Below are positions 17,275-24,782 of a DNA stretch of 64,000 nt, piece after piece. The notes beneath the pieces are model-generated. The model saw only the letters and a program-made list of their open reading frames with translations. It had not been told where the DNA came from and did no database searches. Both the position numbers and the translations under genes were made by a program. Numbering within the stretch: position 1 is the first letter of the stretch; each line of letters opens with the position of its first letter. The stretch is from Streptomyces sp. NL15-2K. Lineage in GTDB: Bacteria > Actinomycetota > Actinomycetes > Streptomycetales > Streptomycetaceae. The stretch covers positions 3,081,501 through 3,145,500 of the forward strand of contig NZ_CP130630.1 in NCBI RefSeq assembly GCF_030551255.1. The letters run 5' to 3'.

Positions 17275-18095
17275 GTACGACGCCGTTCACCGGGGGCGCG
17301 GCGGATGCCTGGCTGAACAAGACGGGTGGGCTGCGGGATGTCGTACGCCAGGAACTGGTGGCCCGGCAGCTCGACGAGCAGATAGTCGGGCGGTTCCCGG
17401 TCGGGCGGCGGCTGCGGGTGCTCGACGTGGGGATGGGCCAGGGCACACAGGCGCTGCGTCTGGCTCGGGCCGGGCATCAGGTGACGGGCCTGGAGCAGGA
17501 CACCAAGATGATCGCCGCGGCCCGTGAGGCCCTGTCCGCCGAGCCGGAGGGCATCCGGGAGCGGATGCGGATCTTCGAGAGCGACGGGCGGGACACCGGC
17601 GTGCACTTCCTGCCGGGCAGCTTCGACGTGGTGCTGTGCCACGGCGTGCTCATGTACGTCGAGGAGCCGGATCCGCTGCTGGCGGGGCTGGCGCGGATGC
17701 TGGCCCACGGCGGGCTGCTGTCGCTGCTCGTACGCAACGGCGACGCGCTGGCGATGCGGCCGGGACTGTCCGGCAACTGGGCGTCGGCGCTCGGCGCCTT
17801 CGACACCACCGCCTACCTCCCCCATTCTCGAACAAACTCGAACGGGGGGACCCCCATCCGGCTGGGGCTCGACGTGCGGGCCGACCGGCTGGAGACGCTC
17901 ACCGCGACGCTCGCGGGCATCGGGGCGCCGCTGCAGGCGTGGTACGGAGTGCGGGTCTTCACCGACACGGCGGCCGACGGCGTGGAGATCCCGGCCGACG
18001 TGGAGGCGCTGCTGGCGGTCGAGGAGCGGGCCGGGCGGACGGATCCGTATCGGGGAGTCGCGGCGTTGCTGCATCTGTGCGGGCTGCGCGGCTGA
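17271..18095 (+). CDS. class I SAM-dependent methyltransferase, apparent CTG start
   Basis: About 274 residues with a Rossmann SAM-binding motif LDVGMGQGTQALRLARAG near residue 50, followed by FDVVLCHGVLMYVEEP; substrate unknown. The homologous region starts at STTPFTGG, directly after a CTG (17271) that overlaps the TGA of the upstream gene and has GGGGAG six bases before it. No ATG or GTG lies in frame nearby; the next GTG (about 17356) would remove conserved sequence. I therefore infer coupled initiation at CTG. Residues about 183-196 (LPHSRTNSNGGTPI) are encoded by the 42-bp repeat. Confidence 0.8.
   Translation: MSTTPFTGGAADAWLNKTGGLRDVVRQELVARQLDEQIVGRFPVGRRLRVLDVGMGQGTQALRLARAGHQVTGLEQDTKMIAAAREALSAEPEGIRERMRIFESDGRDTGVHFLPGSFDVVLCHGVLMYVEEPDPLLAGLARMLAHGGLLSLLVRNGDALAMRPGLSGNWASALGAFDTTAYLPHSRTNSNGGTPIRLGLDVRADRLETLTATLAGIGAPLQAWYGVRVFTDTAADGVEIPADVEALLAVEERAGRTDPYRGVAALLHLCGLRG
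17817..17858. repeat. 42-bp repeat, copy B, in frame within a methyltransferase gene
   Basis: Reverse-orientation copy of the 7546-7587 repeat, with a more diverged centre. Its length is exactly 14 codons and it keeps the reading frame of the methyltransferase, adding LPHSRTNSNGGTPI. It sits between a conserved TTAY and RLGLDVRADR, probably in a surface loop. Confidence 0.8.
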
Positions 18096-18151
18096 GCCCG
18101 TTCGGGTGTGCAGTACAAGCCGGACATTCACCCTAAAGGGAAACTCGGGGC

Positions 18152-19213
18152 ATGGATGCCTCTCGTACCCGTGCCCTGCGGCTGGTCGCCGTGCTCGCGT
18201 GTTCCGTCGCGCTCCTGTCCGGATGCACCGGATCGGATTCCTCCGGCGAGCGGGAGAACCCGACCACACAGGCCGCCGTTCCCGCCGTGGACAGCGATCT
18301 GCAGAGCGACTACCAGAAGGTGATCAGGGACGTTCTGCCGTCGGTCGTGCAGATCCAGGCCAGGAGCGATCTCGGGTCGGGCGTCGTGTACGACGGCCGG
18401 GGGCACATCGTCACCAACGCCCATGTCGTCGGGGACGAGAAGACCTTCCAGGTGACGACCGCCAACAGCGAGGACGCCCTCGACGCGACACTCGTCTACT
18501 CGTACCCCGAGCAGGATCTCGCCGTCATCAAGCTGGACCGGGTTCCGGGCGGGCTGAGGGCCGCGTCCTTCGGGGACTCCTCGAAGGTGGAGGTGGGGCA
18601 GATCGTCCTCGCCATGGGCTCGCCGCTCGGGCTGTCGTCCAGCGTGACGCAGGGGATCGTGTCGGCGACCGGGCGGACCGTCACCGAGACCCAGGCGGAC
18701 GGCGGTACGGGCGCGACCATCGCCGACATGGTGCAGACCTCGGCCGCCATCAACCCCGGCAACAGCGGGGGTGCGCTGGTGAACCTCGACGGGCAGGTCA
18801 TCGGCATCCCGACGCTCGCCGCCACCGACCCCGGCCTCGGGGACAGCGCGGCGCCCGGCATCGGGTTCGCGATCCCGGCGTCGACGGTGAGGACCATCGC
18901 CGACCAGATCGTCAAGCAGGGCAGGGTCACCGACTCGGGACGGGCCGGGCTCGGCATCACCGGTCGTACGGTCGTCGACGACGACTACCGGGCCGCCGGG
19001 GTGGCCGTGGTCGAGGTGACGGGCGGTGGGGCCGCCGACAAGGCCGGCATCGAGGCCGGGGACGTCATCACCAAGTTGGGTGACACGGACATCACCACCA
19101 TCACCTCGCTGACCGAGGCGCTGGCTGCCCGGAGGCCGGGCGACAGGACATCGGTCACCTTCACGCGCAACGGCGATGAGAGAACCGTGGAGGTGACCCT
19201 GGGTGAGCGGTGA
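18152..19213 (+). CDS. HtrA/DegP-like serine protease with PDZ domain, lipoprotein
   Basis: A 353-residue S1C protease exported as a lipoprotein (lipobox VALLSGC, Cys near 25). The catalytic triad is intact: His in VTNAHVV (about 90), Asp in EQDLAVIKL (about 121) and Ser in NPGNSGGAL (about 205). A PDZ domain (about 270-350; GGGAADKAGIEAGDVITKLG) would bind exposed C-termini of substrates. Likely role: quality control of proteins at the outer face of the membrane. The ATG at 18152 has CGGGG close upstream. A hairpin follows at 19217. Confidence 0.92.
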   Translation: MDASRTRALRLVAVLACSVALLSGCTGSDSSGERENPTTQAAVPAVDSDLQSDYQKVIRDVLPSVVQIQARSDLGSGVVYDGRGHIVTNAHVVGDEKTFQVTTANSEDALDATLVYSYPEQDLAVIKLDRVPGGLRAASFGDSSKVEVGQIVLAMGSPLGLSSSVTQGIVSATGRTVTETQADGGTGATIADMVQTSAAINPGNSGGALVNLDGQVIGIPTLAATDPGLGDSAAPGIGFAIPASTVRTIADQIVKQGRVTDSGRAGLGITGRTVVDDDYRAAGVAVVEVTGGGAADKAGIEAGDVITKLGDTDITTITSLTEALAARRPGDRTSVTFTRNGDERTVEVTLGER

Positions 19214-19216
19214 GGA

Positions 19217-19239
19217 GGGCGGCCGGCGCACGGCCGCCC
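19217..19239. terminator. hairpin between convergent genes
   Basis: GGGCGGCCG (19217-19225) pairs perfectly with CGGCCGCCC (19231-19239) around five bases, right after the protease stop. The facing minus-strand gene ends at 19268, so it may serve both. Confidence 0.6.
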
Positions 19240-19267
19240 CGGTCCGTCCCGCTCCGTCTACCCCGTC

Positions 19268-19483
19268 CTACGCCTCCTCGGCCGCGCGCAGGCTCATCGG
19301 GCCGTAGATCTCCGTGGAGTCCTCGAACAGCCGCACCTGCTCCGCGCCGCCTTCGAGCAGTGCCTTCCAGTGCTCCCCGAGCCAGGATTCGGCATCCCCC
19401 TGCGTGGTGAATTCCTCGGGCTGCACCGCGGGCTGGACCTCCGCCCCGTCGGCCTTCTCGAATCGCCACGTCCATGCCGCCAT
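19268..19483 (-). CDS. small conserved hypothetical protein
   Basis: A 71-residue soluble acidic protein (MAAWTWRFEKADGAEVQP to SLRAAEEA). ATG 19483 is set by GGAGG seven bases upstream; a longer frame to 19645 runs into the repeat at 19621 and is unlikely. No domain is recognised. I recall very similar short proteins in other streptomycetes, which supports a real gene. Function unknown. Confidence 0.75.
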   Translation of the reverse strand: MAAWTWRFEKADGAEVQPAVQPEEFTTQGDAESWLGEHWKALLEGGAEQVRLFEDSTEIYGPMSLRAAEEA

Positions 19484-19620
19484 GTACGCCTCCAAGGTGT
19501 CAGCAGTGCAGAGCAGGGTCGGATCTTGGTCCGACTCCTCTCCGCAGCCTATTCGCTCCGCTGGGTGCGCAGGTGAAAGACCTTGGGTGATCTGCCGTGT
19601 GCGGGCCGGTTGAGGGTTGA

Positions 19621-19668
19621 TCGCGCCCACGCGGCGGAGCCGCATATCGATACGGCCCCGCGCCCCTT
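19621..19668. repeat. 48-bp interspersed repeat, copy 2
   Basis: Same orientation and 46 of 48 bases identical to 2621-2668. It ends 51 bases before the cobU start, so both copies sit just upstream of a plus-strand gene. Confidence 0.7.
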
Positions 19669-19719
19669 AAGGGGCGTCTCGATCGCGCAAGGTCATAAGG
19701 GACCGGCGAAAATCGAGTC

Positions 19720-20922
19720 GTGGAACTCACTCTGCTTGGCACCGGTGCCCCCGCGGGGCTGCCCCGTCCCTCCTGTCCCTGTGCGACCTGTGCCACCGCG
19801 CTCGGCGCGGATGCCCGGGCGGCGACCGCGCTGCTCGTGGACGGGACGCTGCTGCTGGACCTGACACCCGGGGCGGCGTTCGCGGCCGCCCGGGCGGGGC
19901 ATTCGCTGGGCGGCGTACGGCAGGTGCTGCTGTCGCATCCGCACGAGGGGCCGGCGGTCGAGGTATCGGCGGGGCTGCCGCAGCCCGGGCGGGTGCCGGA
20001 CGGGCGGGAGTTGGCCCTGCTGACGGGCCATCGGGTGCGGGCCGTGGCGATGGACGCGCCCGGGACCGGGTACGCGGTGACCGGCCCGGACGGGCAGCGG
20101 CTGCTGTACCTGCCGCCGGGGGGTGCGCCGGCCGGTCTCGAGAAGGGGGCCGTCGAGACGTACGACGTCGTCCTCACCGACGTCGTGGGCCGGCCGGACG
20201 CCCTGGCCAAGCTGCGGGCGGTGGGAGCGCTGGGCCCGACGACCGACGTGATCGCCGTACATCTCGACCACGACGTGCCGCCGGGGGCCGAGGTGCGGCG
20301 GCGGCTGGCCGCGGCGGGGGCGCGGGCCGTACCGGACGGGACGACGCTGGTGGTGGGTGTGTACGAGGACGTGCCGGATGTGCCGCGGCGGACGCTGGTG
20401 CTGGGCGGGGCGCGCTCGGGGAAGTCGTTGGAGGCCGAGCGGCGGCTGGAGGCCTTCCCGGACGTGCTGTACGTGGCGACCGGCGGGTCCCGCAACGGCG
20501 ACGGCGAGTGGGCCGCGCGCGTCGCCGCGCACCGGGAGCGACGGCCGGGTTCGTGGCGTACGGCCGAGACGTGCGACCTGGTGCCGCTGCTGAAGGACGA
20601 CGGGCCGCCGTTGCTCATCGACTGTCTGTCCCTGTGGCTGACGGACGCGATGGACGCCGTCGGGGCGTGGGACGACGCGGAGTGGGCCGACGGCGGGGAG
20701 CGGGAGCTGCGCGCGCGGGTGCGGGAGTTGACGGGGGCGGTGCGGGCCACGCGGCGGACCGTGGTCGCCGTGTCGAACGAGGTGGGGTCGGGAATCGTGC
20801 CGGCCACGGCGTCCGGGCGCCGCTACCGGGACGAACTCGGGCGCCTGAACGCGGCGTTCGCGAGCGAGTGCGAGCAGGTGCTGCTGGTGGTGGCGGGGCA
20901 GGCGCTGGTGCTACGGGGCTGA
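19720..20922 (+). CDS. cobU: adenosylcobinamide kinase/guanylyltransferase with N-terminal degenerate hydrolase domain
   Basis: Residues about 225-400 are CobU/CobP, which phosphorylates adenosylcobinamide and attaches GMP. The P-loop is LGGARSGKS (near residue 228), and LLIDCLSLWL and VSNEVGSGIVP are family motifs. Residues 1-215 resemble a metallo-beta-lactamase/PhnP fold (MELTLLGTGAPAGLPRPSCP), but the metal motif reads HPHEGP instead of HxHxDH, so it is probably not a metal hydrolase. CobU alone is about 180 residues, so this is a fusion. Start GTG 19720. cobT and cobS are nearby and complete the nucleotide-loop pathway. Confidence 0.88.
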   Translation: MELTLLGTGAPAGLPRPSCPCATCATALGADARAATALLVDGTLLLDLTPGAAFAAARAGHSLGGVRQVLLSHPHEGPAVEVSAGLPQPGRVPDGRELALLTGHRVRAVAMDAPGTGYAVTGPDGQRLLYLPPGGAPAGLEKGAVETYDVVLTDVVGRPDALAKLRAVGALGPTTDVIAVHLDHDVPPGAEVRRRLAAAGARAVPDGTTLVVGVYEDVPDVPRRTLVLGGARSGKSLEAERRLEAFPDVLYVATGGSRNGDGEWAARVAAHRERRPGSWRTAETCDLVPLLKDDGPPLLIDCLSLWLTDAMDAVGAWDDAEWADGGERELRARVRELTGAVRATRRTVVAVSNEVGSGIVPATASGRRYRDELGRLNAAFASECEQVLLVVAGQALVLRG

Positions 20923-21609
20923 AGCATCGCGTCGGGCGATCAGGCGGTAGGTGTTCGAGAAGCGGGTGAGGCTGAGCAGCGGTGCCAGGGCGAGGTCGAT
21001 CGCCTTGGCCGCGGCCAGCAGCGGAAAGACCACCCATGACTTGGGCAGGACCACGGACAGCGCGCCCGACAGGTCGTGGGGGATGTGCGCGATCCTGCGG
21101 TCCCTCTTGACGATCGTGCAGCCCAGGGACTCCAGCTCCGTGCGGAGTTCGTCCAGGGACAGCAGGTGGAGGGGGCCGGGCCGGGCCCCCGGGGACCATC
21201 GCCTGCCGAGGAGTACGGCGAAGACGCTCCGCGGGTCGGGGGCTTCGACGAGCAGGTGGCCGCCGGGGCGCAGGACGGCCACGGCGGCACGCAGTTCCTG
21301 GCGGGGGTCCCGGGTGTGCGGCAGGTGATGGAGCATGCTGACGACGTCGTAGCGGGCGCGCAGCCGGGCCGTGATCCGCGGGTCCGTCAGATGACCCACG
21401 TGCGCCTCCTCGATGCGCTCGGCCAGGCGGGCCCAATCGACCCTGGGGTTGGCGTCCAGGCCGTCGAAGGACGTGTAGGGGAACAGTTCTCTGGCCGCTT
21501 CGGGCAGGTGGGCCTCGCCCGTGCCCACGTCCAGCCAGCTCTCCGGCTCGGGGAACGGCAGCATCGCCCGGACCGAGGAGCGAAGGCGTCGTGCGGGCGG
21601 TGCGGACAT
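20911..21609 (-). CDS. class I SAM-dependent methyltransferase
   Basis: A 232-residue methyltransferase. SAM motif I is SWLDVGTGEAHLPEAAREL (near residue 25); YDVVSMLHHLPHTRDP and LRPGGHLLVEAPDP are further family motifs. The C-terminal part contains a possible membrane-associated stretch (WVVFPLLAAAKAIDLALAPL). I use ATG 21609, with GGGAG five bases upstream, not the longer frame to 21798. Its 3' end overlaps the end of cobU by 12 bases (convergent). Substrate unknown; a cobalamin role is not supported. Confidence 0.82.
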   Translation of the reverse strand: MSAPPARRLRSSVRAMLPFPEPESWLDVGTGEAHLPEAARELFPYTSFDGLDANPRVDWARLAERIEEAHVGHLTDPRITARLRARYDVVSMLHHLPHTRDPRQELRAAVAVLRPGGHLLVEAPDPRSVFAVLLGRRWSPGARPGPLHLLSLDELRTELESLGCTIVKRDRRIAHIPHDLSGALSVVLPKSWVVFPLLAAAKAIDLALAPLLSLTRFSNTYRLIARRDASAP

Positions 21610-21769
21610 GGGCGGCTCCCGGAGACGTGCGACAATCCGCTGCAAAACGGAACGTATGGGATGCCGATCTTGAGTGCAACGACGCCGCACGGTCGTCGTA
21701 CGGCTGTCGTGGGGCTGTCGCGGCGACGGGGCACTGACCTGTTCGATCAGGGCCGGTACTGTTCGGCGA

Positions 21770-22879
21770 ATGAGCTCGCTTAATCTCGACGACTTCACCG
21801 ATCTGATCGAGCGCCCCGACGGTGGTGTGCGCCGCGATGCCGAGGCGCGCCGGGAACGTCAGATCGTGCCGCCCGGAGCGCTGGGCCGCCTCGACGACCT
21901 GGGTGAGTGGCTGGCCGCGGCGCAGTCCGCCGTACCGGTGCGACCGATCGAACAGCCGCGGGTCGTGCTGTTCGCCGGCGACCACGGAATCGCCGAACTG
22001 GGCGTCTCGGCACGGCCCGCGGGCACGGCCGACCAGCTGGTGCGGGGGGTCCTGGAGGGCGGCCGTCCGGTGTCCGTGCTCGCCCGGCGGCTCGGGGTTC
22101 CCGTGCGGGTGGTCGACATGGCGCTGGACTGCGATCCCGGGACGCTGCCGGGCGATGTCGTACGGCACCGGGTGCGGCGCGGCAGCGGGCGGATCGACCT
22201 CGAGGACGCGCTGACCCTGGAGGAGGCGGAGGCCGCCTTCCGGGCCGGGATGGCGGTGGCCGACGAGGAGGTCGACTCCGGTACGGATCTGGTGGTGCTC
22301 GGCGATGTGAGCGTGGGCGGGACCACCGCGGCGGGTGTGCTGGTCGCCGCGCTGTGCGGGACCGACGCGTCCGTCGTGACCGGGCGGGGCGGTCAGGCGA
22401 TCGACGACCTGGTGTGGATGCGCAAGTGCGCGGCGATCCGGGACGCGCTGCGGCGGGCCCGGCCCGTGCTCGGGGACCAGTTGCAGTTGCTGGCGACGGT
22501 GGGCGGGGCCGACCTCGCCGCGATCACGGGTTTCCTGTTGCAGAGCGCGGTGCGGAAGATGCCGGTGATCCTGGACGGGGTTGTCGTGGCCGCCTGTGCG
22601 CTGGTGGGCCAGCGGATCGCGTTCCGGGCGCCGGACTGGTGGCTGGCCGGACAGAACAGCGGGGAGCCCGGACAGGGAAAGGCCCTGGACCGGATGGCCC
22701 TCGAACCGCTGCTCGACCATGGGGTGACGGTCGGGGAGGGCGCGGGGGCGCTGCTGGCGTTGCCGCTCGTGCAGGCCGCGGCGGCGCTGGCCGCCGAGCT
22801 GCCCGAGAAGCCGGAGGTCCCCGAGAAGGCGGAGGAGTCCGCGGAGCCGGAGGAGTCCGGCACGTCGGAGTGGACGTAG
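21770..22879 (+). CDS. cobT: nicotinate-nucleotide-dimethylbenzimidazole phosphoribosyltransferase
   Basis: Makes alpha-ribazole phosphate, the lower-ligand precursor of cobalamin. The 369-residue protein shows FAGDHGIAELGVSA, LGDVSVGGTTAAG and the C-terminal catalytic VGEGAGALLAL region with its Glu. A Glu/Pro-rich tail of about 30 residues (after AAALAAELPEK) is likely disordered. ATG 21770 is used; the ribosome site is weak. It lies divergently from the methyltransferase ending at 20911. Confidence 0.94.
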   Translation: MSSLNLDDFTDLIERPDGGVRRDAEARRERQIVPPGALGRLDDLGEWLAAAQSAVPVRPIEQPRVVLFAGDHGIAELGVSARPAGTADQLVRGVLEGGRPVSVLARRLGVPVRVVDMALDCDPGTLPGDVVRHRVRRGSGRIDLEDALTLEEAEAAFRAGMAVADEEVDSGTDLVVLGDVSVGGTTAAGVLVAALCGTDASVVTGRGGQAIDDLVWMRKCAAIRDALRRARPVLGDQLQLLATVGGADLAAITGFLLQSAVRKMPVILDGVVVAACALVGQRIAFRAPDWWLAGQNSGEPGQGKALDRMALEPLLDHGVTVGEGAGALLALPLVQAAAALAAELPEKPEVPEKAEESAEPEESGTSEWT

Positions 22880-22921
22880 TCACCACGACAAAGCAGTCAC
22901 CACGACAAAGCGGGCGCCGCG

Positions 22922-23686
22922 TCACCGGCGTTCGAGGGTCCGGGCCTCATCGACGTCCGGTTTGCCGCCGATCCAGTCCTGGAACTTGCGGCGGGGGCCC
23001 AGCCAGCGGCGGTCGTGGTGGTAGGCCCGCAGGCTGGATCTGGCGCGGGCGCGCGGGCGGCGGTGGTAGAAGCGCTTGGCCCACGGGGAGCCGGGGCGGG
23101 CCAGCCGGATCGCGCCCACCAAGGCGACGAGGGGGACGATCACGCCGAAGATCGCCATACGAGCCTTGCCCTTGCTCAGGGCGAGAAGGGCGAAGAAGAA
23201 GTTCACCGCCACGCTCGCGATGACGGAGCCGCGGTCCTGGAGTTCGTCGTCGCTGAGGTCGTTGACGCCGAAGGGCGCGAAACCGGCGAGGAACAGGCCG
23301 ACCAGGGCCGCCGTGAGCACCACCACCTCGACGCTCTTGCGGCCGGCCTCGGTCCAGTAGACGTCGGCGAGGTGCAGGATCAGCGCGAACTCGTCCAGGA
23401 CCAGGCCCGCGCCGATGCCGAAGATCACCGCGAACACGGCCGAGCCGACGCCGTACCGGGAACTGGCGACCGCCCCGAAGCCGCCGACGACGGTGAGGAT
23501 GACTCCGGGGACCACATGATGGACGTGCACTCCCCCGGCGCTGACGTTGCCGAAGGGCCCCTTGCCCGCTCGGATCGTGCGGGTGATGACGCGGGTGATC
23601 AGGAAGGTCAGCACGAACGCGGTGAGGGCGAGGAGCAGTGGGAGCTTGCCCGGCTCGACGATGTTCCGCTCCAACCAATGTCCCAT
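22922..23686 (-). CDS. integral membrane protein, function unknown
   Basis: A 254-residue protein with five or six membrane helices, for instance LPLLLALTAFVLTFLI (residues 15-30) and SVEVVVLTAALVGLFLAGF. Between the first two is GGVHVHHVVPGV, a His cluster that might bind metal. The C-terminal 60 residues are strongly basic (RRPRARARSS) and cytosolic. ATG 23686. It sits between cobT and cobS on the opposite strand, with no visible link to cobalamin. No family could be assigned. Confidence 0.75.
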   Translation of the reverse strand: MGHWLERNIVEPGKLPLLLALTAFVLTFLITRVITRTIRAGKGPFGNVSAGGVHVHHVVPGVILTVVGGFGAVASSRYGVGSAVFAVIFGIGAGLVLDEFALILHLADVYWTEAGRKSVEVVVLTAALVGLFLAGFAPFGVNDLSDDELQDRGSVIASVAVNFFFALLALSKGKARMAIFGVIVPLVALVGAIRLARPGSPWAKRFYHRRPRARARSSLRAYHHDRRWLGPRRKFQDWIGGKPDVDEARTLERR

Positions 23687-23746
23687 ATGCGCACTTTATC
23701 CATGGTCACCGCCCGCGCTCTCCCGACCGCCGGGTAACCTGCGCCG

Positions 23747-24544
23747 GTGTCCACGACCGACTCGCCTCCCTCCTGGCCGCACGGCCTCCGCTTCGCCTTC
23801 GGCACGCTCACCGTGCTCCCGGTGACGGTGACGCGCTGGGACCGGGAGGCGGCCCGCACCGGCATGCTGTGCGCCCCGCTCGCCGGGCTGGTGGTCGGCG
23901 CCTCGGCCGCCGTACTCGGGGGGCTCCTGCTGTTCCTGGGCGCGGGTGAGCTGCTCGCCGCCGTCGCTTCCGTCGCCGTACCCGCCGTCCTGACCCGTGG
24001 CCTGCATCTCGACGGGCTCGCGGACACCGCCGACGGACTGGGCAGCGGCAAGCCCGCCGAGGACGCGCTGCGGATCATGAAGCGGTCGGACATCGGGCCG
24101 TTCGGCGTGATCACCCTCGTCCTCGCACTGTTCGCGCAGGTGGCCGCCCTCGCACAGCTCTACGGCGACTCCTGGGCCCGGGGTGCCCTCGCCGCCGTCG
24201 TCTCGGCGACCGCCGCCCGGCTGGCCCTCACCCTGGCCGCGCGCACCGGCGTACCGGCCGCCCGGCCGGAGGGGCTCGGGGCCGCGGTGGCGGGCGTGGT
24301 GCCGGTGCGGGGCGCGGTGGTCGCCGCCGGGGCCGTGACGCTGGCGGCGGCCGGCGCCGGCGCGCTCTTCGGGTCCTACGGCGCCGTCCGCACGGCCCTC
24401 GCGGTCCTCGCCGCCCTCGCCGTCGCCGAACTGCTGCTACGGCACTGCACGCGCCGCTTCGGCGGGGTGACCGGGGACGTGTTCGGCGGACTCGCGGAGA
24501 CGGCGGCGACGACGGCGCTCGTGGTGCTGTCGCTGGGGCGCTAG
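23747..24544 (+). CDS. cobS: adenosylcobinamide-GDP ribazoletransferase (cobalamin synthase)
   Basis: Joins adenosylcobinamide-GDP to alpha-ribazole to finish cobalamin. The 265-residue membrane protein has the family motifs LRFAFGTLTVLPV, RGLHLDGLADTADGLG and RRFGGVTGDVFGG plus six or more helices. GTG 23747. With cobU and cobT it completes nucleotide-loop assembly in this region. No cobalamin riboswitch was seen upstream of any of the three. Confidence 0.94.
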   Translation: MSTTDSPPSWPHGLRFAFGTLTVLPVTVTRWDREAARTGMLCAPLAGLVVGASAAVLGGLLLFLGAGELLAAVASVAVPAVLTRGLHLDGLADTADGLGSGKPAEDALRIMKRSDIGPFGVITLVLALFAQVAALAQLYGDSWARGALAAVVSATAARLALTLAARTGVPAARPEGLGAAVAGVVPVRGAVVAAGAVTLAAAGAGALFGSYGAVRTALAVLAALAVAELLLRHCTRRFGGVTGDVFGGLAETAATTALVVLSLGR

Positions 24545-24782
24545 GTGCCTGTCCAGCGGATCATGCCGCAGACGCGGGGTCTGGCAGGCCCGCCGCGCCC
24601 GGCCCAGGACGGACCGGGGGAACCTCCCCGGGTCGGGGCGCCGAGCGTAGGCTCATGCCAGGTGTTTGCCTGTCCAGGTAAAGACCGTTTCGCAGGAGGG
24701 ATCCAGGGTCGTTCGTCGGGCCCGGTCGACCCACCCGCATTCGGCCACACCACACTTCAATCGGAAGCGAGATCTCAGCACC

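Noticed and set aside
20911..21798. Longer 295-codon start for the methyltransferase
   Set aside because: The first 63 codons lack a ribosome site and run into the cobT 5' region; ATG 21609 has GGGAG at good distance.
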